From: Calditrichota bacterium
GTDB taxonomy: Bacteria > Calditrichota > Calditrichia > Calditrichales > Calditrichaceae
Reading direction: 5' to 3'
Length of the DNA stretch: 36,267 nucleotides
NCBI GenBank assembly: GCA_013151275.1
Contig: JAADIP010000010.1
Location: 1-36,267, forward strand
Shown here: positions 7,742 through 16,200 of the stretch, in pieces
How the letters are laid out: each line of letters starts with the position of its first letter
How positions within the stretch are numbered: the stretch's first letter is position 1
Program-made: the position numbers and the translations under genes
The notes under the pieces: model-generated
What the model was told of the DNA's origin: nothing
Database searches by the model: none
The model's input: the letters and a program-made list of their open reading frames with translations, nothing else

Positions 7742-10309
7742 CTATTGCACAACGATTTCATCCACAAACAGCCACGGTTTTTGTCCCTTTCCCTGATGCC
7801 AGGACGGACAGCTATTCAGAGGCTTTGCCCGAACTCTGATAAATCTTGCGGCGACTTCCGGCAGAATTTTTGAGTATTCCTTTCGTTGCCAGGCTTCCCT
7901 TTTTTCGGGCGCTTTTTCTTTAAAGCCCGCCACTCTTTTAAACGATTTGCCGTCCGTGGATACCAAAAATGTAACCGAAGCCGGCAGAAAAGCCCAGAAA
8001 GGTTGTTTTTCCAGAAATCCCACGGCAATCCTTCTGATTATCCGTTCCGAACCAAGATCGATTGTGGCGGAGAATTCAACCCCGCGATAGCCCTGCCAGT
8101 ATTGAAAATCACGGGTATCCCCGATAACGCCGTCCGTCAGCGCTTTTGCTCCTCCGGCGGAATATTCTTCGGAAAATGGATTTCTTAAGGAAACCGGCTT
8201 GCCGACCGCTTTGTGTGCTATCTTTTGCGGAACGCCGAAGGGACGGATTTTGGAGAAGACTTCGGCTTTTGCTTTTTGATTTTGATTAAAGATTTTGACG
8301 GAAGTCAGTTTTTGCGCCTCTTGTTCATTCACGGGCAAAAACCGAACCGCCTGCCCTCCGGAAGGCGAAAGCGAAACGTACAACGAATCATCTGCGCTTG
8401 CCCGGTATTTTCCGATTTCAATAGCCGCGGGATTCGACCGCCAGTTGGTTTCAAAAGCGTCGGTATAAATTTCCGCCTGATAAACCTGTCCCGTTTTCAG
8501 AAAATTCAAAGAGATTTTAAGCTCACGCGCCTTTTCATCGGTAATTGTTCCCAGATACCACTGGTCGCCGTTTCTTCTGGCGACTGAAAGATAATCACCG
8601 ATTTTTGCCGCCAACACTTTTGACTCGTCCCAGTTCACGGGCACGTCTTCAATAAATTTAAAGGCTGGTTGAATTTCGTAATTTTCCACCAGATCCGCAG
8701 CCATTTGCATTGGGCTGTAAATCACCACGTAATAGGCTAACTGTTTGGCGAGCGTGGTGTAAACCCGGTGATTACCGGTGGGGTCGAATTTTAGATTAAA
8801 AATCCCGGGCGTGTAATCCATGGGTCCGGCTAAAAGACGGGTAAAGGGCAAAATCACGGTGTGTTCGGGCGGATTGCCTTCGCTCCAGGCGTTGTATTCC
8901 ATTCCGCGGGCGCCTTCGCGGGTTAAAAAATTGGGCCAGGTGCGGGAAATCCCCGTGTCTTTAATCGGCTCGTGAGCATCGATCATTAAACGGTATTTGG
9001 CGGCTTTCTCTATTACCATCTGATAATGCCGAACCATTCGCTGCCCGTGATGGTGCATGCCCTGCGGGAACATTTTGCCGGCGTAACCGGTTTTTACAGC
9101 CGGAACGCCGAGACGCTGATACAAGGCAAAGGCGTCATCGATTTGTCGTTCGTATTCGGGAACATTGCCGCCGGTTTCGTGATGCCCGATCAATTCCACG
9201 CCCTTTTGTTTGCCGTAGCGGACAACTTCCTCCAAATCAAAGTCGGGATAGGGCGTTGTGTAATCCTGCACATTTTTACCCTTAAGCCAGGTTTCCCATC
9301 CTTTATTCCACCCTTCTACCAGCAGACCGGAAATGCCGTGCTTGCTTGCAAAATCGATGTACCGTTTGGCGTTTTCCGTGGTTGCGCCGTGCCGGGGTCC
9401 GTAATACCAGGTCCACTTTCCGATGTGCATTCCCCACCAGATTCCCACATACTTCATCGGCTTAATCCACGAGGTGTCCTCAATTTTCGACGGTTCGTTA
9501 AGATTTTGGATTAAATGCGATTCGATCAGTTTACCCGGTCGATCGGCGATCATGATCGTCCGCCAGGGAGTTTTGAAAGGGGTTTTGGCTTTAACTTTCA
9601 CGCCGTCAAGCCAGGGAACCAATTTACTTTTCAATAAAGCGCTGTCCGCGGGCTGACGCTGCAGAGTCATTCCGGCGTAATCGTAAAGAGCCGCTTCATG
9701 AATGCTCAGGAATAAACCGTCTTTGGTTTGCACCGTGAAAGGCGTGGCAGCCGAATCAACCTGAGCCAGCGGGGTATGGCGATACAAAAATTCGTACGAG
9801 TCGTAATCTCCGGGAATCCACCAGGCTTTACCGCCGGTCAAACGGAAATAGGTTTCTTCGGAGGTAATCTGAAAGTTCTTTAAATTCGGCTGTTCCGGGA
9901 ATTCGTAGCGAAAGCCCAAACCGTCGTTGTAAACCCGGAATACAATTTTTATCCGTCGTTTTAAAGAATCATTTTCCTGCAGAAGAACGCTTAATTCGTT
10001 GAAATGATTGCGAATGTCCCTGTCGGTTCCCCAGACCGGATGCCAGACTTCATCGAATGTTCTGCGGGTCGAAGTAATTATCTCAAACGGTCCGGTTAAA
10101 TCCCGACTGTCTTTTAATTTAAATCCCATGGCGGAAGGAAGGATGACCCGATGTTTCCGATATGAAACGGAATAAACGGCTTTTCCCTTTTCCAGAACAA
10201 AACTCACTTTAACCTGATTGTCGGGCGAGGCGACGGTTAGCCTATTTTGTTGGCAGGAGAAAAGTATTCCCAAAATAAGCGCCGTCAGGGCAAGCGACTT
10301 GATCTTCAT
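7742..10309 (-). CDS. GH97 alpha-glucosidase, inverting SusB type, with C-terminal discoidin domain (lipoprotein)
   Basis: An 855-residue glycoside hydrolase family 97 enzyme. It starts with a lipoprotein signal (ILFSC, Cys19), then an N-terminal beta-super-sandwich (about 25-275), a TIM barrel (about 285-560), a C-terminal beta domain, and an F5/8-type discoidin domain (about 715-855, ending PWLFVDEIVV). Three glutamates, E378 (HHETGG), E447 (DAHEP) and E471 (MEYNAW), keep exactly the 69 and 24 residue spacings of E439, E508 and E532 in SusB. The VKTGYAG stretch lacks the aspartate nucleophile of the retaining subgroup. It is therefore predicted to be an inverting, Ca-dependent alpha-glucoside hydrolase. 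The start is supported by AAGGAGT. It lies 60 bp downstream of GH92, with which it shares its C-terminal domain. In a mannan locus it may remove alpha-glucose caps; starch-type substrates are equally possible. Confidence 0.93.
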   Translation of the reverse strand: MKIKSLALTALILGILFSCQQNRLTVASPDNQVKVSFVLEKGKAVYSVSYRKHRVILPSAMGFKLKDSRDLTGPFEIITSTRRTFDEVWHPVWGTDRDIRNHFNELSVLLQENDSLKRRIKIVFRVYNDGLGFRYEFPEQPNLKNFQITSEETYFRLTGGKAWWIPGDYDSYEFLYRHTPLAQVDSAATPFTVQTKDGLFLSIHEAALYDYAGMTLQRQPADSALLKSKLVPWLDGVKVKAKTPFKTPWRTIMIADRPGKLIESHLIQNLNEPSKIEDTSWIKPMKYVGIWWGMHIGKWTWYYGPRHGATTENAKRYIDFASKHGISGLLVEGWNKGWETWLKGKNVQDYTTPYPDFDLEEVVRYGKQKGVELIGHHETGGNVPEYERQIDDAFALYQRLGVPAVKTGYAGKMFPQGMHHHGQRMVRHYQMVIEKAAKYRLMIDAHEPIKDTGISRTWPNFLTREGARGMEYNAWSEGNPPEHTVILPFTRLLAGPMDYTPGIFNLKFDPTGNHRVYTTLAKQLAYYVVIYSPMQMAADLVENYEIQPAFKFIEDVPVNWDESKVLAAKIGDYLSVARRNGDQWYLGTITDEKARELKISLNFLKTGQVYQAEIYTDAFETNWRSNPAAIEIGKYRASADDSLYVSLSPSGGQAVRFLPVNEQEAQKLTSVKIFNQNQKAKAEVFSKIRPFGVPQKIAHKAVGKPVSLRNPFSEEYSAGGAKALTDGVIGDTRDFQYWQGYRGVEFSATIDLGSERIIRRIAVGFLEKQPFWAFLPASVTFLVSTDGKSFKRVAGFKEKAPEKREAWQRKEYSKILPEVAARFIRVRAKPLNSCPSWHQGKGQKPWLFVDEIVVQ

Positions 10310-10369
10310 TGTCGTAACTCCTTAATTGAATACATTCCGCCCATGATTTAACAAAATTAACGATTAAAT

Positions 10370-13300
10370 TCAATATTTCTCAATGACCAATTCATCGAAA
10401 AACAGCCACGATTTTCCGCCCGCCGCGTGATGCCACTGCGGATTGCGTCCCACATTCTTTGCGACGACGCGGATGTAACGGGTTTTAATGCTTAAGGGTT
10501 CCGTAATAAATTCACGAATTCGAACGGATCGGTACGGTTTAAATTCTTTGTTTTCGATTTTAGCGATCGAACGAAAGCTCCGCCCGTCATCCGAAATTTG
10601 GAATTCCACCCAAAGCGGAGCAAAAATCCAGACGTTCTGGTTTTCCAAAAAGCGGACGCCAAAGCGCTTGACCGACCTGACTTCGCCAAGATCAACCGTG
10701 GCGATCAAATCGTTTTCTTCGATGCCCTGCCACTTGCCGTCTGTGTACTGGATGGTTCCCAATATGCCGTCCAGCAGCCCGTTGGCTCCGCCGTGCAAAT
10801 AGTTTGGATGTATCGGGTACTTTAGGGTAACGGACGGGTACTCGGCGTCCGGATCGCGGCGGAAAAAGCCTTTTTTAAAGTTTTCGCTTCGCACCTCGCT
10901 TTCCCTGTTTCCCATAAAAGAACGCATCTTTAAAGTTACCGAACTCTTAAGCTCAAGAGGTTTTGTGTATTTGGGGGAATCGTGCGTCGGTTCGCTGCCG
11001 TCGAGCGTGTAACGGATTTCGGCGCCTTTGGTAACGCAGCCCAATTCGACGGACATTTTATCCGTAAAAAGCCGGACATCGGTATTTACGTAAGGGACAA
11101 ACAGGTAGCCGTCGCCGATGGGTTTGATTTTTTCATCGATCTTTGCCACGGGACGATTTTGCGGTTCGCTTGCCCACGCTTTGTTCGGATTGTCGCCCAT
11201 GACAAAGACAAACCGGCTGCCGTTAATAATATCTTCATATTTCAAATAAGATTTTTCGTACGAATTTCCGTCTTTTTCGGCGGACTGAATATAAACCGCA
11301 CGCGGACTGTTGTTTTTGGTTTCGATGATAAAATTTTTCCCGTCGGGCAAACGCACGGTTACCTTATCAAAAATCGGGCTGCCGACGGCGTAAATTCCGG
11401 AGCCCGGAGTTACCGGATAAAATCCCATGGCGCTAAAAATATACCAGGCGGACATCTGTCCGCAGTCTTCGTTGCCGCTCAATCCGTCGCGTTCCGCGGT
11501 GTACCACCTGTCCATAATATGACGAACGATTTTCTGGGTTTTGTAAGGCGTTCCGATGTAATCGTACAAATAGGCGACATGGTGGTCGGGTTCGTTTCCC
11601 TGCGCGTATTGCCCCACCAGACCGGAGACATCAGCCGGAAGAGTTTGTCCCTCCTTTACCTCCGCGGAGAAAAATTCATCCAGCTTTTTCACGAACTCCT
11701 CATCTCCGCCCATGGCTTTAATCAATCCGTTAACATCCTGAGGCGCAAACCATAAATATTGCCAGGCGTTGGCTTCCGTATATTCGCCCGAACCGAGGGG
11801 ATAGGAATCAAAAGGATCGAAATCCGCTTTCCATCGTCCGTCGTAATATCTTCCGCGCATAAAACCGCTGCCCGCATCGAACACATTCAAATAGTTTTTG
11901 GCGCGGCGCAGATAATATCGGTAATCATCTTCTCTGCCGAGCATTTTGGCGATTAAGGCAATGCACCAGTCGTCGTAAGCGTATTCGAGAGTTTTGGAAA
12001 CCGAATCGCCTTCTCTGTCCATGGGGACATAACCCATTTTTTTGTAATTATCAAGTCCCTGATGATCCGCCTCCGCGCTGTGTTTCATTGCCTTCAGGGC
12101 GCGCAGGGCGTCAACCTCGGCGGTTTTGGTGAGCAGGGCTTCGGCGATAACGGGAACGGAGTGATATCCGATCATGGTCCAGGTTTCGTTGCTCGCCAAT
12201 TCCCAAACCGGAAGAATGCCCTGTTCGTCATACTTTGCCAACAGGCTGCGCACAAAGTCGCTGTTTTTTTCGGGAACCAGCAGATTAAACAGGGGATGTA
12301 CGGCGCGGAAGGTATCCCACAGCGAAAAAAGAGTGTAGTAGGTAAATCCTTCGGCTTTGTGGATTTTATTGTCCATTCCGCGGTATTGTCCGTCAGCGTC
12401 AGTGAAAATATTGGGATGAATAAAGGCGTGATAGAGCGCGGTGTAAAAAACCGTTTTTTGTTCCCTGCTTCCTCCCTGCACATCGATTTTGGAAAGAACT
12501 TCATTCCAGGCTTTTTCCGCCTGCGCTTTTACTCCGTCAAAATTCCAGCGCGGGAGTTCCGCCTGCAAATTCTTTCGGGCGCCTTCGATGCCGACGGCTG
12601 AAATGGCGACCTTTGCCAGAATCTGTCTTTTTCCGTCCCGACCGAAATCAAAAACTGCTTTTACATTTTTTCCTTTGACCTCAGTCGCGTTCATAATTTG
12701 ATTGTCGTCCTTAAAAAGACCGGCTTTGACGAACGGTTCGGAAAATTGCAGAACAAAATAGACGTATTGATCTTTAGCCCAGCCCGTGGAGCGGCGGAGA
12801 CCTTCGACCTCGCGATCATTTACGATGCGCACAAAGGTTTCGACGGGTTGATCGGAAATACCGTGATTCAAATCCAGCAAAACACGGGCTTCCGTTTCGG
12901 CGGGAAATGTGTAGCGGTGAAAGCCGACTCGCGGCGTTGCGGTTAACTCCGCCAGAACGTCATAATCTTCCAGATAAACGGAATAATAGCCGGGCGTCGC
13001 TTTTTCGGCGGAATGTTTGAATCGCGATCTGTAACCGGCGTCGGGATTTTCGAGGCTGCCGGGCTGCAGTTTCACCTGCCCGGTAACCGGCATCAGAAGA
13101 ATATCGCCGTAATCCGCGCCGCCGGTGCCGCTTAAATGCGTGTGAGAAAAACCCATAATAGAGGTGTCGCCGGTTTTGTAGCCCGAACAGTGATCCCAGC
13201 CTTTAACATCGGTATCCGGACTTAACTGAATCATTCCGAACGGCAGGGTTGCTCCAGGAAAGGTGTGTCCGTTGCCGGCTGTACCGATAAAAGGATCGAC

Positions 13301-13390
13301 GAATCGAATATAGTTTTTTGTCGATCCAAACAAACCCGTGGTAACAAAAAAACCCAGCAATATTGAAGTAATAACAAACCGTCTGCTCAT
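10370..13390 (-). CDS. GH92 alpha-mannosidase, exported, with chitobiase-C-like and discoidin domains
   Basis: A 1006-residue GH92 exo-alpha-mannosidase (inverting, Ca-dependent family; members cleave alpha-1,2, 1,3, 1,4 or 1,6 mannosides). A Sec signal (1 to about 23) is followed by the family hallmarks VDPFIGT (31-37), GHTFPGATLPFGMIQLSPDT (41-60), GFSHTHLSGTG (80-90), YTEANAWQY (537-545), GNEPDHH (598-604) and SGNEDCGQMSAWY (638-650), which hold the catalytic and calcium-binding carboxylates. After the catalytic core come a CHB_HEX_C-type module (about 775-840, IRYTLDGSEPT) and an F5/8 discoidin domain (about 870-1006). That last domain closely resembles the one ending the adjacent GH97. 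The start has AAGGGAG upstream. Linkage specificity cannot be fixed by eye; alpha-1,2 is the commonest activity. Confidence 0.95.
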   Translation of the reverse strand: MSRRFVITSILLGFFVTTGLFGSTKNYIRFVDPFIGTAGNGHTFPGATLPFGMIQLSPDTDVKGWDHCSGYKTGDTSIMGFSHTHLSGTGGADYGDILLMPVTGQVKLQPGSLENPDAGYRSRFKHSAEKATPGYYSVYLEDYDVLAELTATPRVGFHRYTFPAETEARVLLDLNHGISDQPVETFVRIVNDREVEGLRRSTGWAKDQYVYFVLQFSEPFVKAGLFKDDNQIMNATEVKGKNVKAVFDFGRDGKRQILAKVAISAVGIEGARKNLQAELPRWNFDGVKAQAEKAWNEVLSKIDVQGGSREQKTVFYTALYHAFIHPNIFTDADGQYRGMDNKIHKAEGFTYYTLFSLWDTFRAVHPLFNLLVPEKNSDFVRSLLAKYDEQGILPVWELASNETWTMIGYHSVPVIAEALLTKTAEVDALRALKAMKHSAEADHQGLDNYKKMGYVPMDREGDSVSKTLEYAYDDWCIALIAKMLGREDDYRYYLRRAKNYLNVFDAGSGFMRGRYYDGRWKADFDPFDSYPLGSGEYTEANAWQYLWFAPQDVNGLIKAMGGDEEFVKKLDEFFSAEVKEGQTLPADVSGLVGQYAQGNEPDHHVAYLYDYIGTPYKTQKIVRHIMDRWYTAERDGLSGNEDCGQMSAWYIFSAMGFYPVTPGSGIYAVGSPIFDKVTVRLPDGKNFIIETKNNSPRAVYIQSAEKDGNSYEKSYLKYEDIINGSRFVFVMGDNPNKAWASEPQNRPVAKIDEKIKPIGDGYLFVPYVNTDVRLFTDKMSVELGCVTKGAEIRYTLDGSEPTHDSPKYTKPLELKSSVTLKMRSFMGNRESEVRSENFKKGFFRRDPDAEYPSVTLKYPIHPNYLHGGANGLLDGILGTIQYTDGKWQGIEENDLIATVDLGEVRSVKRFGVRFLENQNVWIFAPLWVEFQISDDGRSFRSIAKIENKEFKPYRSVRIREFITEPLSIKTRYIRVVAKNVGRNPQWHHAAGGKSWLFFDELVIEKY

Positions 13391-13554
13391 CGATTTACTC
13401 CCTTAATTTAAAACTTGTCGATTATCTCGCCCGATCTTTCTATTCGCGTCAGAACTTTTCTCTGCAGCGTAATCTTCTGTGAAAATGAAAAGAACGTGCG
13501 GTATTTTATTTTTCAAATACTCTCCCTGCTTCTTTTCGGGAATATCTAAAAAAG

Positions 13555-13593
13555 GAGCAAAGTCTTTCCTGATTTTTTTTCTGGAAAGAGACT
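13555..13593 (-). terminator. Weak hairpin after the GH125 gene
   Basis: CTTTCC (13564-13569) pairs with GGAAAG (13583-13588), with outer GT/AC pairs, immediately past the GH125 stop. On the minus strand the loop is A-rich, and CTTTGCTCCTTTTTT follows. This is a possible inefficient terminator that would separate GH125 from the GH92-GH97 pair across a 203-bp gap. The rest of that gap shows no gene. Confidence 0.35.
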
Positions 13594-15009
13594 TTATTGC
13601 TTCAGAAGTTTCGGTCGCTCCTCCGCTATTTTTAAAATAAACTCACCGAACAGGCTGTTTGCCCAGGCAAACCAGGCGCGCGTAAATTTTTTCGGATTAT
13701 TCTTGTAAAAAGATTCGTGCATGAATCCGGTTCCGGCGTGGGTGCGCTTTAACTGACGCAACGAAGCGAGAATTTCTTCATCGTCGTCGGCGGTCAAGCC
13801 GCGCATGATGATGCTCATCTGCCAGATGTAATCCGTTCCGATATGCGGTCCTCCGATTCCCTCCCCCGCTTCTCCGCGGAAAAAATAGGGATTATCCTCG
13901 CTCCACACCAGTTTCCGCGTATTCTGATAAACTGCGTCATTCGAATCACAAACGTCCAGATAAGGCAAGGAGAGCAGACTCGGCACATTCGCGTCATCCA
14001 TGAATAATCGATTTCCGAAACCGTCGATTTCATAGGCGTAAACTTTTCCGTAACGCGGATGATCCGCGACTGCGTGTTGTTGAATGAGTTTTTCCAATTC
14101 ATCGGCAAATTCGGCAAAAACCCTCGACTGTGCTGTGTCGCGCCAGATTTCCTGAAAAATTTCCGACAACTGGCGGAGACTCGTTACCGCAAACAGATTC
14201 GATGGAATCAAAAAGGGATAAATACAGGCGTCATCCGAAGGACGGAAGCCGGAATGAATAAGTCCGATTTTGCGAGTGGGATTGCCGTAGCCGGATAGCG
14301 GCAAAGTATCGGTGGGAACGGCTGTCACCCGCTGAAAACGGTAAGGACCCTGCCCGCTAAGTCGCTGCTGCTCGCGGAAAGTTTTGTAGATCAACAAGGC
14401 TGCCTTTTGCCACTCTTCGCTAAAAACTGACGTGTCGCCGGTGGTTTTCCAGTAACCGTAGGCTAAGCGCACCGGATAACAAAGCGAATCGATTTCCCAT
14501 TTACGCTCGTGCACTCCGGGCTTCATTTCCGTCAAATCGTTAGCCCATTCTCCCTTTTTGGGACTATCGTAAAAAGCATTGGCATAAGGATCGAGCAAAA
14601 TGCACTTTGCCTGCCGGTTGATCACGCCCGCCAGAAGATTTTTTAAAGCTTCGTCGTCTTTTGCCAATTTAAGGTAAAGCCAAACCTGCGCCGATGAATC
14701 CCGCAGCCACATAGCGGGAATATCGCCGGTGATGACATAGGTGTCCGGGCGGTCGTTGATCATCCTAAAATTTACGGTTGTATCCAGTGTGTTGGGAAAA
14801 CAATTCTCAAACATCCAGGCTAATTCTTCGTCGGCAATAACCGCCTTTACCCGATGAATCGCGCTTTCAACGCCCCGGCTGGTAAACTTTCGTTTTTTCG
14901 CCGGCGGTCGTTGACTTTTGAATCGCGCCGATAGTCCGGAAACCGGAACTCCCATAATCATTCCTCCAGTTAGTGCCCCCGTGCTCTGTAAAAATTGCCG
15001 TCGGTTCAC
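13594..15009 (-). CDS. GH125 exo-alpha-1,6-mannosidase with Tat-type signal
   Basis: A 471-residue family 125 enzyme, an inverting exo-alpha-1,6-mannosidase family acting on N-glycan and mannan branches. The N-terminus MNRRQFLQSTGALTGG is a twin-arginine-type signal. The (alpha/alpha)6 barrel shows ITGDIPAMWLRDSSAQVWLY (93-112), ERKWEIDSLCYPVRLAY (168-184), FRPSDDACIYPFLIPSN (255-271) and GEGIGGPHIG (382-391). The Asp pair at 259-260 and Glu383 match the positions of the acid and base described for the family. Translation starts at a GTG (15007-15009) preceded by GAGGAA at 15014-15019. It follows galM by 111 bp, which contains an A/T-centred inverted repeat but no clear terminator. Its 1,6-specificity complements GH92 and GH47. 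Confidence 0.93.
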   Translation of the reverse strand: MNRRQFLQSTGALTGGMIMGVPVSGLSARFKSQRPPAKKRKFTSRGVESAIHRVKAVIADEELAWMFENCFPNTLDTTVNFRMINDRPDTYVITGDIPAMWLRDSSAQVWLYLKLAKDDEALKNLLAGVINRQAKCILLDPYANAFYDSPKKGEWANDLTEMKPGVHERKWEIDSLCYPVRLAYGYWKTTGDTSVFSEEWQKAALLIYKTFREQQRLSGQGPYRFQRVTAVPTDTLPLSGYGNPTRKIGLIHSGFRPSDDACIYPFLIPSNLFAVTSLRQLSEIFQEIWRDTAQSRVFAEFADELEKLIQQHAVADHPRYGKVYAYEIDGFGNRLFMDDANVPSLLSLPYLDVCDSNDAVYQNTRKLVWSEDNPYFFRGEAGEGIGGPHIGTDYIWQMSIIMRGLTADDDEEILASLRQLKRTHAGTGFMHESFYKNNPKKFTRAWFAWANSLFGEFILKIAEERPKLLKQ

Positions 15010-15070
15010 TCTTATTCCTCAAAATTCTGAACTTCCAAAATCAACAAAAATATTACCCCCTTCTCCCCCG

Positions 15071-15101
15071 CCGCTTCCGGATTTTAAAAGAAAATCAGCG
15101 G
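15071..15101. other. Inverted repeat in the galM-GH125 gap
   Basis: CCGCT (15071-15075) and AGCGG (15097-15101) flank ATTTT/AAAAT arms, giving a small interrupted hairpin between the galM stop and the GH125 start. No U-tract follows on the minus strand, so it is not a standard terminator. It could be an RNA stability or processing element, or chance. Confidence 0.3.
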
Positions 15102-15120
15102 ACGAAACAAAAAATTCCTG

Positions 15121-16176
15121 TCATTCATCGGCAATATCAAATTTGTAAATCGTTTCGTGCCGATAAATTTGCGGCGGAAGCAGTAATGTCATCGGAAAAT
15201 GCGGCTTATTCGGAGAATCCGGGAAATGCTGCGCTTCAAGACAAAAAGCGCTTCTTTGTTTAAACCTTTTTCCGCGCTTTCCTTCCGTATCGGTTAAAAA
15301 ATTACCGCTGTAAAACTGCAATCCCGGTTCCGTGCTGTAAACCTTTAAACGCCGCCCGCTCTGTTTTTCTATTACCGTGGCGGCGTGTTCCAGCCTTTGA
15401 CGACCGATCTGAATTACATAATTGTGATCGTATCCTTTTGCGAAATTAAGCTGCTCGTCATCCTGATCGATGCGCTCTCCGATGGCGTGAAAATCGCGAA
15501 AATCAAAGGGCGTTTCCACCACGGGCAAAATGTCTCCCGTGGGAATTAAACGGGCATCTACCGGCGTGAAATCCATGGAATTTATTTGAACCAGATGATC
15601 CAGTATATCGCCGTTTCCCGCGCCCTTAAGATTAAAGCAGGAATGGTGCGTAAGATTTAAGATTGTCGGTTGATCGGTGCGAGCCGTACACAAAATTTGC
15701 AAAGAGTTATCGTCAAACAGGCGGTAGAAAAGCTCAACGGAAATGGCTCCCGGATATCCTTCTTCGCCGTGGTGACTCAAACATGTCAACTGGATTTCAT
15801 TTTCGGCGTTTTGCCGGGCGTCCCAGACTTTTCGATGCAATCCGTCAGACCCGCCGTGTAAATGGTTTGAATTTTCATTGGTCGTTAATTGAAATTCTTT
15901 TCCGAACAGGACAAAACGTCCGTCCGCGATGCGATTGGCGTAACGACCGATTGTCGCTCCTATGTAAAAAGGGTCCTGCAAATAGGCGTCAAGACTATCG
16001 TATCCCAAAACCACATCTTCAAAGTGTCCGTTCCGGTCGGGAACAAACCAACTCACAATTCTCGCGCCATAGTTGGTAATTTGAACGGTCATTCCGTTTT
16101 GATTCCGCAAACTGAAAAGATCGACCTTATTCCCTTCCAGCGTTCGATTAAAATTTTTTCGTTCGACAAGTTCCAT
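15121..16176 (-). CDS. galM: Aldose 1-epimerase (mutarotase)
   Basis: A 351-residue galactose-mutarotase-like enzyme that interconverts alpha and beta anomers of free aldohexoses. The conserved catalytic residues are in place: His107 in NHLHGGSDG, His178 in LTHHSCFNL, and the general base Glu314 in CLEAQHFPDSPN. The substrate-binding loop GATIGRYANRI (73-83) is also present. There is no signal peptide, so it is predicted cytoplasmic. It lies 24 bp downstream of GH38 and is surely co-transcribed with it. Most exo-enzymes of this locus (GH92, GH47, GH125, SusB-type GH97) invert configuration and release beta sugars, so an anomer-equilibrating enzyme fits the pathway. A specialised relative for another aldose is possible but not indicated. 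Confidence 0.93.
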   Translation of the reverse strand: MELVERKNFNRTLEGNKVDLFSLRNQNGMTVQITNYGARIVSWFVPDRNGHFEDVVLGYDSLDAYLQDPFYIGATIGRYANRIADGRFVLFGKEFQLTTNENSNHLHGGSDGLHRKVWDARQNAENEIQLTCLSHHGEEGYPGAISVELFYRLFDDNSLQILCTARTDQPTILNLTHHSCFNLKGAGNGDILDHLVQINSMDFTPVDARLIPTGDILPVVETPFDFRDFHAIGERIDQDDEQLNFAKGYDHNYVIQIGRQRLEHAATVIEKQSGRRLKVYSTEPGLQFYSGNFLTDTEGKRGKRFKQRSAFCLEAQHFPDSPNKPHFPMTLLLPPQIYRHETIYKFDIADE

Positions 16177-16200
16177 TATTTGTGTGCATTCCTTATTATT

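Noticed and set aside
10982..11755. Plus-strand 257-codon open frame opposite GH92
   Set aside because: Antisense to a clear GH92 coding region with no family features. A shadow of the real frame.
12062..12601. Plus-strand 179-codon open frame opposite GH92
   Set aside because: Shadow frame with no Shine-Dalgarno and no recognisable domain.
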